Shown: positions 24,216 to 31,137 of the stretch, in pieces | How the letters are laid out: every line of letters starts with the position of its first letter | How positions within the stretch are numbered: the first letter of the stretch is position 1 | NCBI GenBank assembly: GCA_934661765.1 | Contig: CAKUJT010000018.1 | Span: 1-31,137 of the forward strand | Source: an uncultured Senegalimassilia sp. | GTDB taxonomy: Bacteria; Actinomycetota; Coriobacteriia; Coriobacteriales; Eggerthellaceae | Direction: 5' to 3' | Length of the DNA stretch: 31,137 nt | Position numbers and translations under genes: made by a program | Notes under the pieces: generated by a model | Seen by the model: only the letters and a program-made list of their open reading frames with translations | Told to the model about the DNA's origin: nothing | The model's database searches: none

Positions 24216-25934
24216 TTAGACAGATTGCTGGAAGTACTGGGCGAAGTACCTCCTCAATATTGGGTCCTCAATATACACATGGGTTCCAAGAATCCCCCTC
24301 GTGAGCAATACGTAGTAGATGTTCTTGATGTAGCGATCGAGCTCTTCCTTCGAGGCCTTAACCTTGCCGTTGCTGTCAAAGTAGCCCTCTTTGCTCGATT
24401 CTGGCTTTCCTTTTTCTGCATCGAAGAGCAAATCACGACCGATAATCACATAGGCATAGCTGAGGTCATAGCCTTGGATCGAATGGATGCAACCAACCTC
24501 GCGAGCAATTCGGGGGTCCTCCACGCCGAGACCCACCCAGTTCTCGTTGGTGCAGTTCCATCTTAAGCGCACGCCGTCAATCTCGATGTCGTATTCGGAT
24601 GGGACCTCCCCCTTCTTCAGCTTTCTCCCGGGCTTCGTCTTCCACTCCCAAGCATAGCCCGCTACCATTCTGCTCAGATTGTGGTCCCGATAGTCTCGCT
24701 CGAAGCAGTCCACGAAGTCGCCGAAATCCTCATGTAGCTCAAAATCGTAACCCCCGAACTCCTGGAACCCTTCGCAGCACCCATCAAGGATATCGCGGAC
24801 ATAGCGAAGATAGGCGTCCCCACCCTTGACGCGCATCTGGCTCTCGAGCCTGATGGGGTGCTCCGCGGCCCTGCCGAGGGCGGCCCTCATCGCGTCCCTG
24901 CGAACGCAAGATGGGCCGATGCTCTGAAGCGGGTCGTAAAAGAAAATCGGGAGCTTCACCTGGTTGATGACCCAATCCATCTGAGTAGCGTCCCCAGGGA
25001 GCCCTAGCTTCTCGTTCACCTTGTCGTAATTGCCAATCGAAGGACCCAGGGCGACACGCCTCTTCAACTTATGCGCCTCGTCGACAAGAACGATGTCAAA
25101 GCATTTGCCCTTGCCAGGCTCGTAACCCATCGCGGGCTTCACAAGGTCGCTCGGTCCGATGACGTCGGACTTCTTAAACCCGCTCACGTTCACCAAGGAC
25201 CTTTGGAGCGTCTTTCGCAGCGAGGTCACTGGCTCGATAATGCGTATGTTCATGTCCTTGTAGCGAGGGTCGTCGCGCAGCATCTTAAGCAAATAAATCG
25301 CGAGGACGGTCTTGCCCGTGCCGGGCATCCCCTCAACGACTATCGGCTCGGCTTTGTCTATGCCATCCCTGATGGCGGCCACGATCTTGTCGAGGGCGAC
25401 GCGCTGGTCGGCGTTGAGCCCCTTGAAAGGCGAGTACTTAAAGACCTCGGACTCCTCGATGTCGGCGATGGTGTGGTCAGCCAGCTCGAGGGCACGCAAC
25501 TCTTCCCACAGGTCTTCGAACATAGCGGAGTAAGCGCCCTTGCTGAAGTAGTTCGAATCCGTCATTCCTTCGTTTTTGTTAGTGAGCTTGTAGCGGCCGT
25601 CCGCATGCATATAGCCGATAAGACGGTGCTCGTAGTCGGTGATAACCGAACCGTTGAATTCCTCGTTGTAAATGACGTTAATCGTATCGAAGTCGCGTTT
25701 CTCCTCATTGGCGCCATGCTGGTTCAGGCGAGTCGCAACGCTGGTTGTCTGGCCGACGTATGCGGTGTCCCTGTTTGCAAGGATGTAAACCATGGGCCAG
25801 TCGAAAACCTTGTCGTCGGCAAGGGTGAACCGTGCGACGTCGACCCGCTCGCCCGGCCGGAACGAGACCCTGTCCACGTAGAAGGGCGCACCCTTGGGCT
25901 TCTCCGCTCGATTGGACGTCGGTATGGTGATCAT
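24216..25934 (-). CDS. GIY-YIG nuclease fused to a DUF2075 helicase-like ATPase
   Basis: 572 residues in two parts. Residues 47-110 form a GIY-YIG-like nuclease domain: MVYILANRDTAYVGQT (49-63) replaces GIY...YIG, with the arginine at 69 (TRL) and a glutamate at 102 (YEHRLIGY) in the expected places. Residues 170-560 are a DUF2075 (Schlafen-like helicase) domain with Walker A GMPGTGKT (202-209), Walker B DIVLVDEAH (280-288), LESQMRVKGGDAYLRYV, HSIQGYDLSYAYVIIG and YYVLLTRGILGTHVYI, corresponding to later superfamily 1 motifs. This suggests an ATP-driven nucleic-acid enzyme, probably antiviral. It overlaps the MazG-like gene by 4 bp, so both are made together. The GIY-YIG domain may instead act in binding. 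Confidence 0.85.
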   Translation of the reverse strand: MITIPTSNRAEKPKGAPFYVDRVSFRPGERVDVARFTLADDKVFDWPMVYILANRDTAYVGQTTSVATRLNQHGANEEKRDFDTINVIYNEEFNGSVITDYEHRLIGYMHADGRYKLTNKNEGMTDSNYFSKGAYSAMFEDLWEELRALELADHTIADIEESEVFKYSPFKGLNADQRVALDKIVAAIRDGIDKAEPIVVEGMPGTGKTVLAIYLLKMLRDDPRYKDMNIRIIEPVTSLRKTLQRSLVNVSGFKKSDVIGPSDLVKPAMGYEPGKGKCFDIVLVDEAHKLKRRVALGPSIGNYDKVNEKLGLPGDATQMDWVINQVKLPIFFYDPLQSIGPSCVRRDAMRAALGRAAEHPIRLESQMRVKGGDAYLRYVRDILDGCCEGFQEFGGYDFELHEDFGDFVDCFERDYRDHNLSRMVAGYAWEWKTKPGRKLKKGEVPSEYDIEIDGVRLRWNCTNENWVGLGVEDPRIAREVGCIHSIQGYDLSYAYVIIGRDLLFDAEKGKPESSKEGYFDSNGKVKASKEELDRYIKNIYYVLLTRGILGTHVYIEDPILRRYFAQYFQQSV

Positions 25935-26266
25935 AACTCGGTGTACTTTCTCGCGTTACCGCGGGCCTTGTCCGCGGGATACTTCCTGCCGTTGGCGTCT
26001 ATCTTATCGCTAACCGCGCTTGCGAGGTCAATGCCGAGCGCATCGGCCATGTAGATGCAGTATATTGCCACGTCAGCAAGCTCCTCCCTGGCCCAATCAG
26101 CCTTGCCGGGCACTTCGAGGTCCGAGCCGGACCACTGAAACACCTCAAGCAGCTCGGAAGCCTCGAGGCTGATCGATATCGCCAGGTCCTTCGGATTATG
26201 GAACTGCGCCCAGTCCCGCTCGTCCCTGAACACAAGAGCCTTCTCTGCTGCATCCTCGAACGTCAT
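25931..26266 (-). CDS. MazG-like nucleotide pyrophosphohydrolase
   Basis: 111 residues from the ATG at 26266, which has the strong site TAGGAGGACC. It shows the all-alpha NTP pyrophosphatase pattern: ISISLEASELLEVFQW (E-x-x-E helix) and REELADVAIYCIYMAD (E-x-x-D helix), which bind magnesium, and the C-terminal NGRKYPADKARGNARKY. Relatives hydrolyse (d)NTPs to monophosphates and include dCTP and house-cleaning enzymes. The stop codon overlaps the helicase-like gene start (ATGA). Pairing of this family with DUF2075 proteins recurs in bacteria as I recall it; nucleotide depletion together with a nuclease/helicase would fit phage defence. An upstream overlapping frame (26196-26399) may not be real. 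Confidence 0.85.
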   Translation of the reverse strand: MTFEDAAEKALVFRDERDWAQFHNPKDLAISISLEASELLEVFQWSGSDLEVPGKADWAREELADVAIYCIYMADALGIDLASAVSDKIDANGRKYPADKARGNARKYTEL

Positions 26267-26436
26267 CCTTGGTCCTCCTACTCGCCTTTGATGCCAACCA
26301 CACAGCATTGCCCGCCGGCATACCCTCGAGGTGCGTCGCCTTGTCAGCGAACGCCTCTTCGAGCGCGGCGACCCTCTTGCTTTTCACGTTTTCCTGCATC
26401 GTCAGACCGTCCTTTTCAGAGACGAAGCTATCTCTG

Positions 26437-26463
26437 ATTTTACCTAATCGACGCCGTTTGCAA
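26437..26463 (-). promoter_or_regulatory. Possible promoter of the MazG/DUF2075 pair
   Basis: On the minus strand TTGCAA (26458-26463) is followed after 15 bp by TAAAAT (26437-26442), which is one base from consensus. The short spacer makes it weak. It lies about 170 bp upstream of the MazG-like start. Confidence 0.35.
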
Positions 26464-26925
26464 TGCCTTCATGCGAAGGGCGCCTGTCGAATATGCAGCC
26501 AACGCCCTTAGTGCGACCCGCCCTTAAGGCCCCTAATTCAGGGAAAGCCGTTTCTCGGCCCATGGAAGGATGTCCGCGCCGTTTACCCCGGCACGTTTCG
26601 CCTGATGGTCGCTTCACTCGTCAGCCAAGAAAACTCCTATAGACACAAATCGAGCCCCGGTGACTTGAATCAGAGGTCTTTCCCGGGGCCATTGACACGT
26701 AATATAGCCAAAGATAGCTGGTTCATCAAATAGATTTTCGGCAACTCGTTAATGGAGCCTGAAAATGCTAACGCGTGCAAACTTAAATGAAAGATGCTAT
26801 CCAGTAGTGAACGGAAGGGTCGAGGGCGACGGCTATAGCAATATTCGCCGCAAACCCAACGCCCTCGAATGAAGCCGCGATTAGCGCTCTCGCGGGCTTC
26901 CCGCCCCTGACTCAAAACCCGTGCG
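26464..26925. other. Intergenic region without a recognised gene
   Basis: About 460 bp between two minus-strand genes, AT-richer than the core genes around 26690-26810. A short minus-strand frame near 26530-26610 reads DHQAKRAGVNGADILPWAEK and RLSLN before a stop and may be the tail of a lost gene, but is too short to name. GCCCCGG (26654-26660) and CCGGGGC (26683-26689) can pair across a 22-nt loop, without a T-tract. Open frames here look non-coding. Confidence 0.45.
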
Positions 26926-27660
26926 CTACGAGGCGAAGCGGGCGGCGAAGGGGACGGGAGATGCTGCCGAAGGCAAAACCGTCACGCGCTGCGCCATGGC
27001 GGGCTCGTACGCGGCGTTGGCTTCGCGAAGCGCGCGGCGTACGCAGGCGATAACGTCGCCGCGATCGGCCATCCCCGGCGTCAGCGCGACATAGCCGGCA
27101 AGCTCCCCGGCGACTGAAGCCGCCATGTCGGCCGAACGCACAACCGCGGAATTGCGATAAAAAGCGGGCCACCACAGGTTTTGCGCTCCGTCGTTCGCCA
27201 GGTCGCCATGCGCCTCGTCGGAAAGCAACACGATCGAATGGCCGAACGCGCGCTGAGCGCGGAACAACGCGCCGGCGATGCCGTCTGCGACTGCTTCCGG
27301 ATACGCCATAGCGCTCGCATCGCTCGGCGTGCTCACGATGACCAGCTTCGTGCGCGGGGTGAGCGCACACTCGAGCGCGACGAAATCGGGCAGCATCGTT
27401 TCCTCATCAAGCGGAACCTCGACCAGGCGAGCGCCTCGATCCTCAACGAGCGCGCGATACGTCTGGCCGCAAGGCGCAAACGCGATCACTTCATCTTCCG
27501 GCTTGAGCACCGCATCCATAAATGCGTTGATGGCGCTGTCGGCCCCGGCGGCCATAACGATGTCGGAAGCGACATAGGAGGTGCCGAAACGACACTCCAA
27601 CGAAGCGGCGAAAGCAGACGCCGCGCCAAGACGTTCTTTCGTGAACTGCGAAACGAGCAT
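26926..27660 (-). CDS. Truncated aminotransferase-like protein lacking the catalytic lysine
   Basis: 244 residues from the ATG at 27660, preceded by GGAAGGGAAGAGG. The sequence follows a class I/II PLP aminotransferase: IVMAAGADSAINAFMDAVLK, DEVIAFAPCGQTYRALVED, TKLVIVSTPSDASAMAY and LSDEAHGDL. Yet the key residues are changed. The PxNPTG turn is PSDASA, the tyrosine after LSDE is missing (LSDEAHGD), and the segment where SFSKSLSLPGERIGYV is expected reads SADMAASVAGELAGYV, so the Schiff-base lysine is methionine and the phosphate-binding arginine is leucine. About 80 N-terminal and 130 C-terminal residues of a normal enzyme are absent. It is either an unusual pseudoenzyme or a decaying gene whose frame is still open. 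Confidence 0.7.
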   Translation of the reverse strand: MLVSQFTKERLGAASAFAASLECRFGTSYVASDIVMAAGADSAINAFMDAVLKPEDEVIAFAPCGQTYRALVEDRGARLVEVPLDEETMLPDFVALECALTPRTKLVIVSTPSDASAMAYPEAVADGIAGALFRAQRAFGHSIVLLSDEAHGDLANDGAQNLWWPAFYRNSAVVRSADMAASVAGELAGYVALTPGMADRGDVIACVRRALREANAAYEPAMAQRVTVLPSAASPVPFAARFAS

Positions 27661-27994
27661 TTCCTCTTCCCTTCCTAGCGCAATCTGCGCACGATGAAAC
27701 CGCCCCAACGCATACGGCACAGGGGACAACGTCGCCACTTCGCGACGATAACCACAACAATGGGGAAACATATAGAGCATCGAGGCATGACATACCCGAT
27801 GGGAGAAATCAGAAACGCTCAAGACGAGCAGGGTGCTTTCGCAACGCTTGGGATTGTAGCGCACACCACAAGAAGAAAACACCCCTGAGCGCCGATTTCC
27901 TCGTAAGCGGAAAAACCAGGGAAACATGTCGTTTCCGCAGGTCAGATGCCCCTATAACCCAAAAATGGTGAGGGTCCAAATCCCAAAATAGCCC

Positions 27995-28046
27995 GATTCG
28001 CACGAGCGTTTGAGCATCGCAAAAAAGGCTGCATACGCAGCCTTTT
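27995..28046. repeat. Direct repeat copy 1 with a terminator hairpin
   Basis: The 52-bp stretch starting GATTCGCACGAGCGTTTGAG recurs at 30521-30571 with a handful of changes. Its end forms a perfect 10-bp hairpin (AAAAGGCTGC at 28023-28032, loop ATAC, GCAGCCTTTT at 28037-28046) that works as an intrinsic terminator in either direction. It closes the permease/hydrolase transcript on the minus strand or begins the leader of the aminotransferase-like gene, where a GGAAAC/GTTTCC inverted repeat also lies (27920-27936). Confidence 0.7.
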
Positions 28047-28116
28047 AAGCGCTCTGCCGCTTTACGGGCGCATGGACAAACGGAGGACGGCGGGCACGTA
28101 CACGCAAACGGTTGCC

Positions 28117-28205
28117 GGGTGAACAGGGGACGGAGGTGTGTTCACGGGAAACCTACCGGAAACGCGAAGGGTTAACGTGAACGCACCTCCGTCCCCTGTT
28201 CACCC
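28117..28205. repeat. REP-like inverted pair, family B, nearly perfect
   Basis: The left arm at 28119-28145 (GTGAACAGGGGACGGAGGTG plus TGTTCAC) and the inverted right arm at 28177-28203 differ by one base; flanking GGG/CCC extends the pairing. The spacer is 31 nt. The left arm is identical to the single copy at 24076-24102. The layout is that of a REPIN. Confidence 0.85.
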
Positions 28206-28255
28206 CCGTTCCCCGTTCGTGCGCGACCAACATCAGCCGACTAGTGCCGCAAGCC

Positions 28256-28287
28256 GATCAACTTGCCAAACGGTTAGCAAGTTGATC
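28256..28287. other. Perfect 11-bp stem-loop downstream of the isochorismatase-like gene
   Basis: GATCAACTTGC (28256-28266) and GCAAGTTGATC (28277-28287) pair perfectly around a 10-nt loop. It lies 28 bp beyond the stop codon of the minus-strand hydrolase gene. There is no T-tract, so it may be an RNA-stabilising hairpin or an operator rather than a terminator. Confidence 0.5.
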
Positions 28288-28315
28288 AGCAAGTCACGAG
28301 AAGCGCTTCCCCGCC

Positions 28316-29011
28316 CTACGCGTCGCCCAACGCGGCGAGCAGTTCGTCGGTGTTGATCACGTGGCAGTAGATGTTGTTGAGAATCTCCAACTCGGCGCGC
28401 TGAATCTCCTCGGTTGACGCGCGGCAGGCGTCCTCGATCAGCCACACTTTGAAGCTCTCGTCGGCAAGGGACCGGACGGTTCCCGACACGCACTGGTCGG
28501 TCAGCACGCCCGTGCACACCACGGTGTCGATGCCCATGTTGCGGAACAGAAGCGACAGGTTCGTGCCTGCAACCGCGCTGTCGGTCGTCTTCGTGAACAC
28601 GATCTCGTCATCCTGCGGCGCAAGTTTCGGCACGATCTGCCCGACCGGATCGTCAAGCGGGACAAGCAGGTCGTTGTAACCCGAGCTTCGCTGGACAAGC
28701 GACCTATCGGACCCGTCGCGCTTCATGCACGCGATTCGCGCGAAGTTCACGCTCATGCCGCGCTCGCGGAAGGCGGCGAGGATACGCTCGTTGTTCGGCA
28801 CGACCACCTCGTCGATCGCCAGATAGAATTGCTCCCATCGTTCGGCGCGCTTGCGCTGCGCCTCCGTGGGGTCCGCAATCTCGGGACGCGTGATGAACAC
28901 ATGCTGCATATCGATGACGAGCAGCGCCGTGGTTTCAGGGTCGATCTCAACCTCACCCCAGTCATCGTCATCTTCGTAATAGAAAGAGCAATAGCGATCG
29001 TTAACCTTCAT
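28316..29011 (-). CDS. Isochorismatase-family cysteine hydrolase
   Basis: 231 residues. The family triad is complete: Asp34 (LLVIDMQ), Lys141 (VFTKTTDSA) and Cys174 (TGVLTDQCVSGTVRS), with the conserved cis-peptide before TDQC. The fold suits hydrolysis of an amide or ureido bond; relatives include nicotinamidase, N-carbamoylsarcosine amidase, ureidoacrylate hydrolase and biuret hydrolase. An acidic N-terminal extension (YYEDDDDWGEVEIDPET) precedes the core. AGGTGAAG lies before the ATG. It is 7 bp downstream of an amino-acid permease gene on the same strand, so the permease may import its substrate. Which substrate cannot be told from this sequence. Confidence 0.88.
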   Translation of the reverse strand: MKVNDRYCSFYYEDDDDWGEVEIDPETTALLVIDMQHVFITRPEIADPTEAQRKRAERWEQFYLAIDEVVVPNNERILAAFRERGMSVNFARIACMKRDGSDRSLVQRSSGYNDLLVPLDDPVGQIVPKLAPQDDEIVFTKTTDSAVAGTNLSLLFRNMGIDTVVCTGVLTDQCVSGTVRSLADESFKVWLIEDACRASTEEIQRAELEILNNIYCHVINTDELLAALGDA

Positions 29012-29018
29012 GCTTCAC

Positions 29019-30395
29019 CTATTCCGAGACGATGGCAGCAGGCTGCGCCGCCGCATTCCGAGGGGAAACCACCGTCTCGCTTCCCTGTTCCGCCAGATAC
29101 TTCGCGCGCGAACGGCGTCCCACCAGGTAGTAGTAGGCAACGCCCGCCGCACACCAAACCACGCCGACAACGATAACCTGGATACCCGAGAACGCGATTG
29201 CCAACGCGTACAGAACAATGCCGATGGCGGGGATCACAGGGACAAGCGGGCAGCGGAAAGGCCTCTCAAGCTCCGGCTGCTTAACGCGCAGGTAGATGAG
29301 CAGCCCGCACGCGAACATGTAGCAGAGGCCGTAACCGAACACGCCCAGGAAGCCCGCAAGCGTCCAAGCGTCCGGCGTCACGATGGGCAGGAACGAGACC
29401 AAGATCATGGAAACCGCCGTGACAAGCAGCGCCGTGGTCGGGGTGCCGTTCTCATCAAGCTTCGAGAACGAGCGCGGGAACCAACCCTCGCGCGCCATGG
29501 CGTACAGCACGCGCGTCTGGCCCATAACGCCGCCGTTGGCAGTGCTCATCGAGCCGGTGAAGCAATGGATGGTCATCCACACGATGCCCGCAAGGCCGAA
29601 CAAAGAGCCACCGACGACGATAAGCGGAGCATCGGTTCCCAGATCTGCGAAACCATCGGCCGGGAACAGGCCATACAGGACCGTGGCAAAAGCACCAAAC
29701 AATACGGTAAGGAAGATAGCGGCGCCGATAAGCGCGTGAGGGATATCCTTCGTCGGATTCTTGGATTCCTCGGTAAGCGTCGCAACGACTTCGAATCCGC
29801 AGAACGCGATTACCACATAAGGAAGCGTCTGCAGGAACGGCTCGACCGTGCCGTACGGGGCAAACGGCTGGTAGTTAGCCGGGTCGATCATCGTCGCGCC
29901 CATCACGACGAACAGCGCGCTCGAGGCGATGAGGATGACGCCGAACGCCGCCTCAACCAGCGCAGACAGCTTCACGCCAACCCTATTGACGGCCAAGAAG
30001 ACAAGGGAACAGACAACGGAGCCGACCCACTGAGGAATCGCGGGAACAAGCACATGAACGTAGATGCCGACCGACACAAGCTCGACGTTCAGGCCGAACA
30101 GCAACGCGAACCAGTAGATCCATCCCAGCATGAAGGATACCGGATGGTCCTTCCCGAACACCTGCTTCGTGTATTCCCAAATGCCACCGCATTTCGGGAA
30201 CATCGTCGCAAGCTCCGAGAACACGAAAGCCGTTGCCAACGTCGCCAGACCGCCGATAACCCAGTAGCTCAGGCTTGCCATAGGTCCCGCCGCTTCCGCC
30301 GCGCCACCGACGCCGATGGCAAAACCGGATGCCACCACCGTTGCGTAGCCCGTGAGCATGAGGACGCCCTTTCCGAGCACTTTCTTCAGTCCCAT
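29019..30395 (-). CDS. APC-family amino acid permease
   Basis: 458 residues with about twelve membrane helices. The first helix has the GFAIGVGGAAEAAGPMASLSY pattern in place of the APC G-(S/A)-G-I-F-x-G motif, followed by FSELATMFPKCGGIWEYTKQ, the conserved E-L-x-x-x-P-x-x-G-G segment. GFEVVATLTEESKNPTKDIPHA and LFGLAGIVWMTIHCFTGSMSTANGG are also typical. It probably takes up an amino acid or amine by proton symport or exchange. AGAGGGAG precedes the ATG. It starts a two-gene operon with the isochorismatase-like hydrolase; an 8-11-8 inverted repeat lies 66 bp upstream. Direct repeats of about 50 bp flank the two-gene unit. Confidence 0.9.
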   Translation of the reverse strand: MGLKKVLGKGVLMLTGYATVVASGFAIGVGGAAEAAGPMASLSYWVIGGLATLATAFVFSELATMFPKCGGIWEYTKQVFGKDHPVSFMLGWIYWFALLFGLNVELVSVGIYVHVLVPAIPQWVGSVVCSLVFLAVNRVGVKLSALVEAAFGVILIASSALFVVMGATMIDPANYQPFAPYGTVEPFLQTLPYVVIAFCGFEVVATLTEESKNPTKDIPHALIGAAIFLTVLFGAFATVLYGLFPADGFADLGTDAPLIVVGGSLFGLAGIVWMTIHCFTGSMSTANGGVMGQTRVLYAMAREGWFPRSFSKLDENGTPTTALLVTAVSMILVSFLPIVTPDAWTLAGFLGVFGYGLCYMFACGLLIYLRVKQPELERPFRCPLVPVIPAIGIVLYALAIAFSGIQVIVVGVVWCAAGVAYYYLVGRRSRAKYLAEQGSETVVSPRNAAAQPAAIVSE

Positions 30396-30460
30396 GATCT
30401 CTCCCTCTCACAGCCAAATTGAACAGGAAGAGAATATCCGCGCTTGATTTCTAGCAGATT

Positions 30461-30487
30461 TCGGTCACGTTGCATCAAAGTGACCGA
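30461..30487. promoter_or_regulatory. Inverted repeat, probable operator of the permease operon
   Basis: TCGGTCAC (30461-30468) and GTGACCGA (30480-30487) form a perfect inverted repeat with an 11-bp spacer, centred about 80 bp upstream of the permease start. The spacing suits a dimeric repressor or activator such as a GntR- or LysR-type protein. No regulator gene lies beside it. Confidence 0.55.
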
Positions 30488-30520
30488 TGATTTGAACGCG
30501 AAGGTAATTTCGTAAGCCGA

Positions 30521-30571
30521 GATTCGCACGAGCGTTTGATCATCGCAGAAAGACTGCACACGCGGCCTTTT
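30521..30571. repeat. Direct repeat copy 2, decayed hairpin
   Basis: It starts GATTCGCACGAGCGTTTGAT and follows copy 1 (27995-28046) through the hairpin, with one gap and several changes. Its hairpin has a mismatch and a G-U pair, so it is weaker. Copies 1 and 2 lie in the same orientation either side of the permease/hydrolase unit. Confidence 0.65.
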
Positions 30572-30690
30572 GAGCCGCCTGGCGCTCCTCGGGCACGAGA
30601 GCGAACGGCGCCGCACCGCTTATGCGCTAGCGCAGGACTGGCTCTAGGGATTGCCGCAAGATCGTCCTCGCGAGAATACAACGAGCATGA

Positions 30691-30793
30691 TATAAAATAA
30701 GAATGTACCAGCGAAGCCCGGTAGCGTTAACGGTCGCGGGCGTAGCCAGTACTTGCGAGTTAGGGTCGGTTGCCGCCGGCCCTTTCTATTTCT
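30691..30793 (+). ncRNA. Candidate small RNA
   Basis: A -10 like TATAAA (30691-30696) is followed by about 65 bp with internal pairing (CCCG...CGGG, GTAC...GTAC) and then a plus-strand intrinsic terminator: GGGTCGG (30763-30769), loop, CCGGCCC (30776-30782), then TTTCTATTTCT. No -35 box and no reading frame are convincing. The following gene, purM, is convergent, so the unit would be free-standing. The rest of 30396-30930 holds only the inverted repeat, the direct repeat and the purM terminator. Confidence 0.35.
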
Positions 30794-30871
30794 CCTAGAC
30801 TTCGTCCACTCGCCCCCCCGTTCACCAATGTATCCTTCGCAAAGCGCGCAGGCGCAAGACTCCCTGCACAC

Positions 30872-30897
30872 AAAAAGGGCCGCAAATGCGGCCCTTT
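30872..30897 (-). terminator. Intrinsic terminator of purM
   Basis: AAAGGGCCGC (30874-30883), loop AAAT, and GCGGCCCTTT (30888-30897) form a perfect 10-bp stem. On the minus strand five T residues follow. It lies 34 bp after the purM stop codon. Confidence 0.85.
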
Positions 30898-30930
30898 CGG
30901 TCATGCAAGATATAACGCCGAAGCGAGGGT

Positions 30931-31137
30931 TTACCCCTGATACCCGTACAGGTTGCCTTCGCCCGTGTACTGCACCTCGCCGGTGCCGGAGATGATACGG
31001 CCGACGCGATAGGTCTTCTCGCCGGCTTCGGCCAGAGCGGCCTCGACCTCCTCGGCGCGCGCGGGGTCCACGATCAAGATCATGCCAACGCCCATGTTGA
31101 ACGTCTTGAGCGCCTGCGGCTCGGACAGCTCGGCGGC
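30931..31137 (-). CDS. purM: Phosphoribosylformylglycinamidine cyclo-ligase PurM, C-terminal part
   Basis: Only the last 68 codons are in the window; the gene continues past the right edge. TFNMGVGMILIVDPARAEEV matches the highly conserved PurM segment FNMGxGMxxxV, and the end (YRVGRIISGTGEVQYTGEG) fits the final strand region with the usual IGxxxxG pattern. PurM closes the imidazole ring to form AIR in step five of purine synthesis. A strong terminator follows directly. In many genomes purN follows purM; here the next pur gene on the strand lies about 8 kb away. Confidence 0.93.
   Translation of the reverse strand, partial: AAELSEPQALKTFNMGVGMILIVDPARAEEVEAALAEAGEKTYRVGRIISGTGEVQYTGEGNLYGYQG

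Noticed and set aside
25540..25570. A tRNA-like GTTCGAATCC string
   Set aside because: It lies inside the helicase-like coding region and no cloverleaf can be built around it.
26196..26399. Small minus-strand frame (MQENVKSKRVAALEEAFADK...) before the MazG-like gene
   Set aside because: It overlaps the MazG-like gene by 71 bp in another frame, lacks a strong ribosome site and ends in non-coding-like sequence. It could be a leader peptide, but the evidence is too thin.
26670..26915. 81-codon minus-strand frame in the gap before the aminotransferase-like gene
   Set aside because: No ribosome site, no domain, and mixed composition; treated as intergenic.
29010..30422. A 470-codon plus-strand open frame opposite the APC permease
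   Set aside because: The product is almost all R, H, D, N and Q, a typical mirror of a membrane protein gene.

Overview
The window looks like a GC-rich chromosomal stretch from a member of the Coriobacteriia, probably Eggerthellaceae. The clues are a LuxR-type regulator fused to a multi-helix membrane domain, beside a Tat-exported molybdopterin oxidoreductase with iron-sulfur and membrane subunits; GTG and TTG starts; and actinobacterial-style core genes. This is inference from gene content; there is no rRNA or tRNA here.

Left third (1-11.6 kb). A minus-strand respiratory operon runs from 6597 down to 38: NapG-like and NapH-like iron-sulfur proteins, an unknown protein with an internal duplication, and DmsA/B/C-like catalytic, electron-transfer and membrane-anchor subunits. 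A 12-helix LuxR regulator is divergently transcribed and probably controls it. Beyond it lie a frameshifted relic of a UvrA-like ATPase, an ion/anion transporter (minus) and an MFS permease (plus).

Middle (11.6-22.8 kb). A minus-strand series encodes an anchored C39-like protease, two hotdog thioesterases, a flippase-like membrane protein and an ATP-grasp ligase. These are followed by a plus-strand pair of CrcB fluoride channel subunits, a J-domain membrane protein with a possible leaderless mRNA, and the minus-strand purN-xdhC-purH group.

Right third (22.8-31.1 kb). This stretch lies between purN and the 3' end of purM (cut by the window edge), and is mostly accessory: a Fic protein with a fragment of its own 3' region duplicated upstream, a GIY-YIG/DUF2075 helicase-like protein overlapping a MazG-like pyrophosphohydrolase (candidate defence module), a truncated aminotransferase lacking the catalytic lysine, and a permease plus isochorismatase-like hydrolase flanked by related direct repeats.

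Two families of short REP-like elements sharing the core GGGGACG are scattered here: three sites of one family at 11.57, 11.70 and 14.23 kb, and three of the other at 22.94, 24.08 and 28.12 kb. No transposase gene, CRISPR array, tRNA or rRNA was seen.
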